Below, one piece after another: positions 8,001 to 14,376 of a DNA stretch of 18,303 nt. A program made the position numbers and the translations under genes. Positions within the stretch are counted from its first letter, which is position 1. Each line of letters starts with the position of its first letter. The notes beneath the pieces were generated by a model that worked only from the letters and a program-made list of their open reading frames with translations, did no database searches and had not been told where the DNA came from. The stretch comes from an uncultured Prevotellaceae bacterium (GTDB lineage: Bacteria > Bacteroidota > Bacteroidia > Bacteroidales > Muribaculaceae), in assembly GCA_945983195.1 (NCBI GenBank), contig CAMFSS010000010.1:1-18303 (forward strand), read 5' to 3'.

Positions 8001-8772
8001 CCAGGTGATGATTGCCGCCAAGGCAAACCTTGTGTCGCAGAATGGAGTTGCAAGCCGCCTCTATCTCTACGACAAGATGGATTTCACCTATCCCGGCTCG
8101 TTCCATTCCTATGCCGTTCACTACGAGAACGCTGATGCCGACACATGGCAAGTGATGTGCCTGCCATTCGAGTTGAAGCAGGAAATGCTTCCCGAAGGCT
8201 GCAAGATGTTCACGGTGTGTGGATATGCCGATGGTGCAGCGAGCGGAGATGAAATAGAAGTGGCTGCTGCCGGAGAGCCGTTCGTGCTCTATAATGAGGG
8301 TGGATTTGTGATCGATGACTATGCCTACAATGGCGGCATCACCGGTGCTGCCACTGCCGGAACATATCTCGCCGGAACATTCACCGCAGCCACTGCAAGT
8401 GCAGGCGACTATGTGCTGAGTGCCGACGGCACGAAGTTCATTCGCCTCACCGAAGACGCACCGATCGACGCTCTGCGAGGCTACGTTCCGGCATCTAAAT
8501 TTGCGGGAGGCGGAGATGAAGTGCCGTTTAATGCTGTGATTACGGGCATTGAGAATGTGGCAGACAACGCACACCGCACAGGCATCTATGCCGATGGCGA
8601 GGCGATAGTGATAGAGTCGTCGGAGAATGGCTCGGCAGCAATCTACAGTGCCGCAGGCGCATTGGTTAAGCAGATTAGCGTGACCGAGGGCAGTCGTACA
8701 GCCGTTCCGCTTACTCCCGGCATCTACTTCGTGAAACTTGGCACTACCACCGCCAAGGTGATAGTGGGATAA
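5032..8772 (+). CDS. Secreted GLUG-repeat protein with T9SS-like C-terminal sorting domain
   Basis: This 1246-residue protein begins with a clear signal peptide (about residues 1-24, ending MPLRA before AEYW). Two related modules follow. Each opens with a G-(N/D)-GT-x2-NPY element (residues 41-49 and 526-534) and an F-x-G-x-(F/Y)-DG-x-G strand (about 113-120 and 595-605). Each continues with glycine-rich GLUG-type repeats such as GGIVGYTTDNAFVTNCTF, GGIVGF, GGIAGY, GGIAGW and GGVAGS. Such repeats are expected to form a beta-helix or adhesin-like stalk. The last ~75 residues (GIENVADN, IYSAAGALVKQISV, PGIYFVKLG, ending KVIVG) resemble type IX secretion C-terminal sorting domains. The probable location is the cell surface or outside. 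No catalytic residues are recognised, so adhesion or glycan binding is only a guess. It is monocistronic, with its own promoter and terminator. Confidence 0.83.
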   Translation: MKSRLTQLTAAILLVFTAAMPLRAAEYWEPSTHLGSTFERGNGTLFNPYVIHTAQQLANFAYMVYESQDYFENRYIILDNDIVLNDDVMANPSAAKPWMPIGKWGFFQDGKFLGSFDGRGHTIYGLYISKDSRIDGYAGLFGTVKKNGEVKNLNVKDAVIDLSSFSGQNLYVGGIVGYTTDNAFVTNCTFEGNIYGNENSRYQGGIVGFHTSCNAVLSCHFTGRVGAKPNDNAYCPGIAGGIAGYSSASIVDCTATVNALGSRNISDGYLGGIVGCGKSMVVNCVTNSTDAEGDSCLIEGVNVKNVGGIAGWAQQLSHCRNYAEVQTDHASLVLGGVAGSCSTVEYSANFGRVYCVNEAYTRTINVAYMGGVTGQATEVKNCANYGFVDVPDMQWSKDLGADFIYTHCGGIAGHGSKITGSFNVGKVRYAIFNYQGRWKTHSYGVSRNMPTSHDNTYYLNTTSVAATAEGEGDMKAEIGALQSESLLQTYESLWGMKWGIDQESKCPLPIKWGGVNREYAIYGMEGDGTKDNPYRIVSADMFLALSNGLKYSDTNLAGKYFKQVCDLDFSGTIFTPMGMYYDNDKADYVYKSFKGHYDGGGYSVRNIDFIYLGNHYPNAGNKYIGFISKLEDEGTLSNINFVNVNIIANDCCCAGIAAGGYSTKCIPEDNIYATAPKYTPFSGINVLACSIVSHGGSQVGGLVGATYTDVYLDRDEMPYQMNQANITIDGCTVQNTSIEASHIAGGIVGMQNYTNIRHSTAMCDFSMNSTSDEPCYIGGLIGSNYFSEFGNYADSFDSNVSYCTVLPNVDYDSVEKADKECYIGGYVGTCNIFSEFTIENSMSDFSRYAGDNENVFTGYCSGQDLEAYYSFYYVEFPDESCEWLLCGNMANEDLNIAYDSEYKRFSELGGWSAYYLNGNSNEGEMKWGYYYPTASPNPYPVTSANNRYSHYDLTGERSIATPDRLYVDFTLSAIPLDNNVLIAADGVAIDQVMIAAKANLVSQNGVASRLYLYDKMDFTYPGSFHSYAVHYENADADTWQVMCLPFELKQEMLPEGCKMFTVCGYADGAASGDEIEVAAAGEPFVLYNEGGFVIDDYAYNGGITGAATAGTYLAGTFTAATASAGDYVLSADGTKFIRLTEDAPIDALRGYVPASKFAGGGDEVPFNAVITGIENVADNAHRTGIYADGEAIVIESSENGSAAIYSAAGALVKQISVTEGSRTAVPLTPGIYFVKLGTTTAKVIVG

Positions 8773-8803
8773 TACTCCGAACGCTAATAACAGCCAAATA
8801 CCT

Positions 8804-8855
8804 AATTTCCATTCCAAAAAACCGGCAGTTTTACCGCTTTTTTGGAATGGAAATT
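8804..8855 (+). terminator. Long-stem hairpin terminator after the GLUG gene
   Basis: The arms aatttccattccaaaaaa (8804-8821) and ttttttggaatggaaatt (8838-8855) form a perfect 18-bp stem around a small GC-containing loop, followed by a T-rich tail at 8856-8858 and TGTAATTT. It lies 31 bases after the stop codon. The A/T-rich arms could also act in the reverse direction, but no minus-strand gene ends here. Confidence 0.75.
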
Positions 8856-8984
8856 TTTGTAATTTATTGATATTCAATCCTCATATCCATCCCAATAAAA
8901 CAGCAAATTTGCACTGCTCTTGGAATGAATATTAATTTCCATAAGAAATCCAAATTTAATTAAGGTAATCTCTATTTAATTTCT

Positions 8985-8992
8985 TAACTTTG
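8985..8992 (+). promoter_or_regulatory. Candidate -7 promoter box for the restriction-modification gene
   Basis: TAACTTTG matches TAnnTTTG exactly and lies 20 bases before the ATG at 9012. The -33 region around 8961-8964 (taag) does not match TTTG, so the promoter may be weak or activator-dependent. A Shine-Dalgarno-like AGGAG at 9003-9007 supports the 9012 start. Confidence 0.5.
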
Positions 8993-9011
8993 TAAGCAAA
9001 TTAGGAGTACT

Positions 9012-9413
9012 ATGGATATTAAGAAACATATTACAGCATTAGGATTTGTTCCCAAAAATGGGACGAATGGCATTTATCATAAAATATATGTTGATTATGC
9101 CATAGAAATTGACTTTGAGAAGCAAAGTATTAACTATGGCAGTGATATTACTGCCGAAAGTAAGACTACACAAAACTTTTCACAACCAGAAAATTTTGTG
9201 GTACTTGAGTGTGTTAATAGGTTACTGGCAAAAGGATATAAACCTAAGAGCATCATTCTTGAAAAAACTTGGCCATCTGGACACGGGCCATCTGGAAGAT
9301 TGGATATTTGTATCAGTCGTGAAGACGGTACACCATATATGCTCATTGAGTGTAAGACATACGGCAAAGAGTATAATAAGGAATCTGTCAAAATTCACAA
9401 AGACGGAGGGTAA
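9012..9413 (+). CDS. N-terminal nuclease fragment of an interrupted single-chain restriction-modification gene
   Basis: This 133-residue fragment resembles the HsdR-type N-terminal PD-(D/E)XK nuclease domain. The catalytic residues are visible: D98 in SGRLDI, then E113 and K115 in LIECKTYG. An AGGAG at 9003-9007 and a TAnnTTTG box support the start. The frame ends at TAA 9411-9413, directly after KIHKDGG. After the stop the same frame continues with LFTYFQLSGGKADVIMLYASEL and runs into the methyltransferase ORF, with no further stop until 12747. The codon lost fits the Gln of the QxxxY motif that follows ExK in RecB/HsdR-like nucleases, so the original was probably CAA. The fragment lacks that last nuclease element and is probably inactive alone. 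It is best seen as the 5' part of a 1245-codon gene spanning 9012-12749. Confidence 0.78.
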   Translation: MDIKKHITALGFVPKNGTNGIYHKIYVDYAIEIDFEKQSINYGSDITAESKTTQNFSQPENFVVLECVNRLLAKGYKPKSIILEKTWPSGHGPSGRLDICISREDGTPYMLIECKTYGKEYNKESVKIHKDGG

Positions 9414-9458
9414 CTGTTTACATACTTTCAATTATCGGGTGGAAAAGCTGACGTTATA

Positions 9459-12400
9459 ATGTTATATGCCTCAGAATTGAGAGGTGATAAATTTGAATTT
9501 GTTAATGAGATTATCAAAATTGAAGATGATTATCGTAATGGTGATGTTAAGGACATTTATGAAAAATGGAATAAGCTTACCAAAGATAATGGTATCTTCG
9601 ATTCTTGGGTACAACCATATAGTTTCCAAAGCAAAGCATTAACAAAGGAGCAGTTGAAAGAGATAAAAGCAGAAGATTCAAGCTTTATCTTCAATCGTTT
9701 CCTTGAAATACTACGCCATAATGTAGTGTCAGACAAGGGAAATGCTTTCAATAAGATATTTACACTCTTTTTGTGCAAGGTCTATGATGAAACAACCACA
9801 GGTGATGGTGAAGAATTAAAGTTCCAATGGTTTGAAGGACGAGACAACCACGTTGATTTCCAACTTCGCTTGACAGACCTTTATAGCAAAGGAATGAAAA
9901 AATTTTTGGACAGGACTGTTAGCGATTTCAATAATGAGGACTTTGATAAGCGTTGTGCTAACCTGAATGAAGATACTAAACAATACCTTTTAAGAGAAGT
10001 AAACAAACTTCGTCTTGAAAAGAATAATGAGTTTGCAATCAAGGAGGTGTATGACAATGCTTCATTTGAAGAAAATGCAAAGGTTGTAAAAGAGGTTGTA
10101 GAGTTGATTCAGGGATATAGAATTCGATACAACAAGAGACAGCAATATTTATCAGACTTCTTCGAACTACTACTTACTACTGGTCTCAAACAAGAGGCCG
10201 GACAATATTTCACACCTGTACCTATAGCACAATTTATCATAAAGAGTCTTCCTTTGGATTCTATTATGGCAGAAAAACTGTCTCGTAAGGATGGTGAAAT
10301 CTTGCCATATATGATTGACTATGCGGCCGGTAGCGGTCACTTTATCACAGAGTTTATGCACGAAGTACAAGACATCATAAACGGGTGTGATACCTCTAAG
10401 TATATTGAGGAGACTAGAAAGCACCTTATCAATTGGCAGAATTGCCATTTTGATTGGGCTACAGATTATGTATATGGCATAGAAAAGGATTATCGCCTTG
10501 TGAAAGTTGGTAAGGTGGGTTGTTATTTGCACGGTGATGGTTTAGCTAATGTTATATTGAGCGATGGACTTGCTAATTTCTGCAACAACAAAGAGTATAA
10601 GGGTAAACTACGCAAGCAGGCAAATGATGGTCAAAAGGACAATCAGCAGTTTGATATTGTATTGAGCAATCCTCCATATTCCGTTTCTTCGTTCCGACAG
10701 ACAACTCGCGATTATTATACAGAGCAAGATTTTGAATTATATAACTCATTGACAGATAATAGCTCTGAAATAGAGTGTCTGTTTATTGAGCGTACAAAGC
10801 ATTTGCTTAAAGAAGGAGGTATCGCAGGAGTTATTCTCCCAAGTTCAATATTGAGCAACTCAGGCATCTATACGAAGGCTCGTGAGATTATATTGCAATA
10901 CTTTGATATTGTCGCAATAGCAGAATTAGGTAGCAATACTTTTATGGCTACAAATACAAATACTGTTGTTCTATTCCTCTGCCGTAGAGATAATTATTTT
11001 GCTGCCAATACAAAGAATGCTGTTGATACATTCTTTCGCACATTGAATGACGTAACTGTCAATGGCATAGAAACTCCTGCCTCAAAATATGTGGCTCATG
11101 TTTGGGTAGGGCTTGATTATGCCGATTATGTTACATTGTTACAGAAATCGCCGAATGACAAAGTAAAATCATACGTAATATATGCAGAGTATAAAAAGAA
11201 AATCTCTGCAAAGAGTGATGCCAAGTTATATGATGCCATATTAAATATTGAAGCTGAAAAACTTTTATACTTCATTTTGGCATATCCTCAAAAGGTTGTG
11301 ATAGTCAAGAGTGGGGAAAAAGATGTAGAAAAACGCTTCTTGGGCTATGAGTTCTCAAATCGTAGAGGTAATGAGGGAATCCACGCGATTCAAAGAGGCA
11401 AGAGTATTGACGAGTGTACCAAACTCTTCGATGCCAACAGCTATGATAATCCCGATAAGGCAAGCACTTATGTGTATAGAGCTTTCAAGGGCGATTACGC
11501 AATGCCAATCACAGAGGAAATGCAATCCCATGTCAGTCGAGCATCATTGATTGATATGCTTGCTTTTGACAGGGATGTATTTGAAAAGAGCATTTCAATA
11601 ACAGCAAAAAAAGTAATTATAAATAGTCAGTTCTCATTAGAGCCTATTGAGGATTTAGCAGAGGTAATACGCGGTGTTACCTATTCAAAAGAAGACCAAG
11701 TACAGGAAATGACAGATAATGCTATATTAACGGCAGACAATATCACATTATCAGGTAAATTGGAAATAAACAAACAAATATACCTTAGAGCAGACAAAAA
11801 ACTTGATTCGGCTAAGAAACTGAAAAAGAATGATTGTTTTGTTTGTTTCTCAAGTGGAAGCAAAACCCATGTGGGTAAAATTTCCTTTATAGAAAAGGAT
11901 TTGCCGTTCTACGCAGGGGGATTTATGGGAATAATACGCTCTACCTCCGATAGAATACTTCCTGAATTTTTATATGCCATATTGAATAGTCCGTCATACA
12001 GGCAAATTATAAGCGATGAGAGTAATGGCAATAATATCCAAAATTTGTCACAATCCATCGGAAGAATTAAAATACCCGGTGCTCCTGTTGATGTCCAGAA
12101 ACAGATTGTAGAAGAAATCGCCAAGATTGATAAGTCTGCTTCGGACGCTGTGCTGCGGATTGGTGAATGTGAAACTGATACAGAAAGCGTGCTGTCCTCA
12201 TTAAATTTTGCGGATGGCACGTTAAAAACCATAGCTCCATTTGCAACCAAGTCTGTTAAATATAGCGACATTGAGTCTGAAACATATATCACAACCGACA
12301 ATATGCTTCAGAACAAATTGGGCGTTCTTCCTTTTGAAGGAGTAGCAAACATATCTTCTATCACCGAATACAAGCCGGAGGATATTTTGATTTCGAATAT

Positions 12401-12749
12401 TCGTCCATATCTTAAAAAGATTTGGTTTGCCGACAAGGAAGGTGGATGCTCGAAAGATGTCCTCGTGCTTAGGTCTGCTGACACGGGTAAATATCTACCT
12501 AAGTATATATTCTATATGCTTCGTAGAGATACCTTCTTTGACTACATGATGGAGGGCAAAAAGGGTATTAAGATGCCACGAGGCAATAAAGATGATATAA
12601 TGAAGTACAAAATCCCGATGCCTAATATTGATGAACAAAAACGCATAGTAGCACAGATAGAGGCATCAGAGTTAGAGATTACTAAGGCTCGCGCTTTGAT
12701 AGAAAATGCCGCGAGTGAGAAACAAGCAATACTTGATAAATATTTATAA
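9459..12749 (+). CDS. Type IIG/IIB-like adenine DNA methyltransferase fused to two-TRD specificity region (downstream part of the interrupted gene)
   Basis: This 1096-residue ORF lies in the same frame as the nuclease fragment upstream and starts at the first ATG after the in-frame stop. It contains an N6-adenine methyltransferase domain with the SAM-binding motif DYAAGSGHF at about residues 287-295 and catalytic NPPY at 404-407. Two HsdS-like specificity segments follow, starting near residues 724 (FSLEPIEDLAEVIRGVTYS) and 923 (LKTIAPFATKSVKYS). Each ends in an HsdS-type helical spacer, QKQIVEEIAKID and EQKRIVAQIEASELEITKA. The order nuclease, methyltransferase, TRD, TRD resembles single-chain type IIG/IIB enzymes such as AloI and implies a bipartite target. 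Loss of the nuclease part could leave a modification-only enzyme. Translation would need reinitiation at 9459; GGTGGA at 9438-9443 is a poor, distant ribosome site. Confidence 0.85.
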   Translation: MLYASELRGDKFEFVNEIIKIEDDYRNGDVKDIYEKWNKLTKDNGIFDSWVQPYSFQSKALTKEQLKEIKAEDSSFIFNRFLEILRHNVVSDKGNAFNKIFTLFLCKVYDETTTGDGEELKFQWFEGRDNHVDFQLRLTDLYSKGMKKFLDRTVSDFNNEDFDKRCANLNEDTKQYLLREVNKLRLEKNNEFAIKEVYDNASFEENAKVVKEVVELIQGYRIRYNKRQQYLSDFFELLLTTGLKQEAGQYFTPVPIAQFIIKSLPLDSIMAEKLSRKDGEILPYMIDYAAGSGHFITEFMHEVQDIINGCDTSKYIEETRKHLINWQNCHFDWATDYVYGIEKDYRLVKVGKVGCYLHGDGLANVILSDGLANFCNNKEYKGKLRKQANDGQKDNQQFDIVLSNPPYSVSSFRQTTRDYYTEQDFELYNSLTDNSSEIECLFIERTKHLLKEGGIAGVILPSSILSNSGIYTKAREIILQYFDIVAIAELGSNTFMATNTNTVVLFLCRRDNYFAANTKNAVDTFFRTLNDVTVNGIETPASKYVAHVWVGLDYADYVTLLQKSPNDKVKSYVIYAEYKKKISAKSDAKLYDAILNIEAEKLLYFILAYPQKVVIVKSGEKDVEKRFLGYEFSNRRGNEGIHAIQRGKSIDECTKLFDANSYDNPDKASTYVYRAFKGDYAMPITEEMQSHVSRASLIDMLAFDRDVFEKSISITAKKVIINSQFSLEPIEDLAEVIRGVTYSKEDQVQEMTDNAILTADNITLSGKLEINKQIYLRADKKLDSAKKLKKNDCFVCFSSGSKTHVGKISFIEKDLPFYAGGFMGIIRSTSDRILPEFLYAILNSPSYRQIISDESNGNNIQNLSQSIGRIKIPGAPVDVQKQIVEEIAKIDKSASDAVLRIGECETDTESVLSSLNFADGTLKTIAPFATKSVKYSDIESETYITTDNMLQNKLGVLPFEGVANISSITEYKPEDILISNIRPYLKKIWFADKEGGCSKDVLVLRSADTGKYLPKYIFYMLRRDTFFDYMMEGKKGIKMPRGNKDDIMKYKIPMPNIDEQKRIVAQIEASELEITKARALIENAASEKQAILDKYL

Positions 12750-12793
12750 AAAATGAATACCAAAAAAACAACAAAGAGAGTTCTTTAGAGGAT

Positions 12794-12940
12794 ATGTACA
12801 AAAAAATGATGTGTACACAAACCTCTATAAATCCCAACTTTTCTAAATGGGAAAAGGTTGGAGATGTATATAAGCAGTATTCTATTTACGACACATCTAA
12901 ATATGAAACTAAATTATCTTCAAGTACCATAAATATATAA
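12794..12940 (+). CDS. Small ORF of unknown function between the methyltransferase and protease genes
   Basis: This 48-codon ORF (MYKKMMCTQTS to SSSTINI) nearly fills the gap between its neighbours, ending 7 bases before the protease start. The product is polar and tyrosine/serine-rich, with no signal peptide, membrane segment or recognised motif. The frame is open further back to 12740 and reads plausibly there (NEYQKNNKESSLED) but has no standard start codon. AGAGGA at 12787-12792 is too close to the 12794 ATG; M5 or M6 (12806, 12809) are alternative starts. An ATG at 12753 in another frame enters an A7 run at 12762-12768, so a one-base frameshift there would join the two. It may be a small real gene, or a larger one with a damaged start. 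Confidence 0.35.
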   Translation: MYKKMMCTQTSINPNFSKWEKVGDVYKQYSIYDTSKYETKLSSSTINI

Positions 12941-12947
12941 AGAGAAT

Positions 12948-13829
12948 ATGCCAAGTTGGAGTGAAATAATAACAGATGTAAACTTGTATTCTAATGCAGG
13001 GATAGAACTAGATAAAAAACGAGAAGAGTATTTGAACAAAATACATTCTATAACTGGGCGAAATGTTATAGCGTACTATTCTGGATGGCTCAAAGCTCCA
13101 GATGCACCTCATGTGTCGATTGATGAACAAGATAAAAATGCCTTTATGACAACTGTATATAAGTTGGATAAAGCAAAAGGGCTCGACTTAATTCTTCATA
13201 CACCAGGTGGAGATATTGCCGCAACCGAAAGCATTGTTACATATTTGAAAAGTATTTCCAAAGGCGATGTAAGAGCATTTATTCCCCAGATTTCTATGTC
13301 AGCAGGAACAATGATAGCAATGTCTTGCAAGGAAATTATAATGGGAAAGCAATCATCATTGGGGCCTATTGACCCTCAGATGGGTGGAATTGCTTGTCAG
13401 GCTGTTATTGATGAGTTTAAGCGTGCTGTTGATGAAGTTTCCAAAAATCCTGCGGCATTAGGACTATGGCAAACAATTATATCAAAATATCATCCTACCT
13501 TTTTAACTGATTGTGAAAATGCTGTTGCGTGGTCAGCAAAATTGGCAGAGCAATGGATAAAAGAGGTTAATCCAGCAATAGATTTTGATAAAATCATGGA
13601 TGTATTCTTGAACCACAACAATAGCTATTCACACAGCAGACATTTATCTAAACAAGATTGCAAAAGTGCAGGGTTGAATATTGTGGACTTGGAAACAAAC
13701 TCTGATTTACAAGATGCTATTCTTAGTTTGCATCATTGCTATATGATTCTATTTGATAAATTTCCCATTTCCAAAGTCGTGGAAAATAATATTGGGGGAA
13801 GATATATGCAGAATTATAATGCAAAATAG
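12948..13829 (+). CDS. SDH_sah-type ClpP/SppA-fold serine protease-like protein
   Basis: This 293-residue protein has no signal peptide. It carries hallmarks of the serine dehydrogenase proteinase (SDH_sah) family, which shares the ClpP/crotonase fold with SppA. Visible are DLILHTPGGDIAATES at about residues 80-95 (oxyanion-hole-like TPGGD at 85-89), the nucleophile region PQISMSAGTMIAMS with candidate catalytic S118, and the following SLGPIDPQMGG (G139-D142). The C-terminal half is helical and less conserved. The start follows an AGAGA at 12941-12945, 7 bases after the small ORF, suggesting one transcript with the restriction-modification gene. It is A/T-rich like its upstream neighbours. 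Proteases of this type occur in defence islands; a role in this cassette is inference. The second catalytic residue could not be assigned. Confidence 0.8.
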   Translation: MPSWSEIITDVNLYSNAGIELDKKREEYLNKIHSITGRNVIAYYSGWLKAPDAPHVSIDEQDKNAFMTTVYKLDKAKGLDLILHTPGGDIAATESIVTYLKSISKGDVRAFIPQISMSAGTMIAMSCKEIIMGKQSSLGPIDPQMGGIACQAVIDEFKRAVDEVSKNPAALGLWQTIISKYHPTFLTDCENAVAWSAKLAEQWIKEVNPAIDFDKIMDVFLNHNNSYSHSRHLSKQDCKSAGLNIVDLETNSDLQDAILSLHHCYMILFDKFPISKVVENNIGGRYMQNYNAK

Positions 13830-13851
13830 CAACAAGAACGTATTGAAGAAT

Positions 13852-13894
13852 GAGGCTGCGCCTATTTTGACACAACCTCCCTTTTTTGACACAA
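13852..13894 (-). repeat. Imperfect inverted repeat with duplicated TTTTGACACAA, possible insertion-sequence end remnant
   Basis: Arms at 13852-13862 and 13869-13879 pair in all 11 positions when transcribed from the minus strand (eight Watson-Crick, three G:U), around a 6-base loop. The right arm overlaps TTTTGACACAA at 13865-13875, repeated at 13884-13894. Sequences of this kind resemble transposable-element ends in Bacteroidetes, but no transposase is present. It could instead be a weak terminator, although no U-tract follows. Confidence 0.4.
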
Positions 13895-14173
13895 TAGTTC
13901 ATTTGAAGAGTCTGTAGAACTGACCTATGCGAAGAATGATGTGACCGGGTGCAAATGTTTCACAAAGGGCACAAATGGAAATTGCTGGTGCTCATTGATA
14001 CTCATGCTGAGATGTGCTGATGCCCATGTTGGTTGCTCACATAAAAATAGCTTGGCATTGCGTCACTATAATTCTGTTGAATGTAGGGCCTTAGTGTAAA
14101 GATTGGTGGTGACAGAATGGCGATGGGTGGGTGACAAAATTGCTGTAGATGTGACATTTATATTCTTCGGAAG

Positions 14174-14230
14174 TGCTAACGATGTTTTCGCTTTCTTAAA
14201 GTCAGCTCAGGTATTGCTAACGATGTTTTC
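14174..14230 (+). repeat. 16-bp direct repeat upstream of hsp20
   Basis: The sequence tgctaacgatgttttc occurs exactly at 14174-14189 and 14215-14230, 41 bases apart (about four helical turns), roughly 150-200 bases before the hsp20 start. The spacing suits a paired binding site, but no known operator was recognised. Confidence 0.6.
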
Positions 14231-14299
14231 ACAAGGTTAATAACCCGACATTTCGGCAGCATTGCGGTGGACTGTGGCATTGGTTTTGCATAGTTGAGT

Positions 14300-14335
14300 G
14301 GTGCAAGCAGCGGCCAAGAGGTCGGTGCAAGCAGC
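14300..14335 (+). repeat. 12-bp direct repeat in the hsp20 leader region
   Basis: The sequence ggtgcaagcagc occurs exactly at 14300-14311 and 14324-14335 with a 24-base period, 42-77 bases before the hsp20 ATG. No Bacteroidetes -7 box was found nearby. Confidence 0.5.
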
Positions 14336-14376
14336 AATTAATTGAATGTTTAACTTAATAATAGGAGATTAAAACT

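Larger units (their letters stand above)
13830..14376. other. 547-base gene-free region between the defence cassette and hsp20
   Basis: No convincing gene is seen here on either strand. It holds a short hairpin with duplicated TTTTGACACAA near the cassette end (13852-13894), a 16-bp direct repeat at 14174 and 14215, a 12-bp direct repeat at 14300 and 14324, and the hsp20 leader. Base composition shifts from A/T-rich to more mixed across it, so it may contain the edge of the acquired segment. Confidence 0.6.

Noticed and set aside
7552..8877. 441-codon open frame on the minus strand opposite the GLUG gene
   Set aside because: The plus-strand gene has a signal peptide, repeats, a sorting tail, a promoter and a terminator. 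The antisense translation is His/Cys/Ile-rich with no motif, and its start lies in the trailing intergenic region. It is a codon-bias shadow.
9411..9413. TAA read as an amino acid by stop-codon recoding
   Set aside because: Neighbouring genes (DUF1460, GLUG, R-M, hsp20) end at TAA normally, and no recoding structure is apparent. A nonsense mutation or sequencing error is simpler.
9109..9459. 116-codon plus-strand frame overlapping the nuclease fragment
   Set aside because: It is an alternative frame of the restriction-modification gene. The 9012 frame carries the D/ExK motif and continues in frame into the methyltransferase.
13941..14099. 52-codon Cys-rich open frame starting at GTG in the gap before hsp20
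   Set aside because: There is no ribosome site, promoter, family resemblance or neighbour support. It is likely a chance open stretch.
14171..14179. aagtgctaa resembles one half of the CIRCE heat-shock operator (gagtgctaa)
   Set aside because: The matching inverted half nine bases upstream (14153-14161) reads gacatttat, not ttagcactc, so no CIRCE operator is present.
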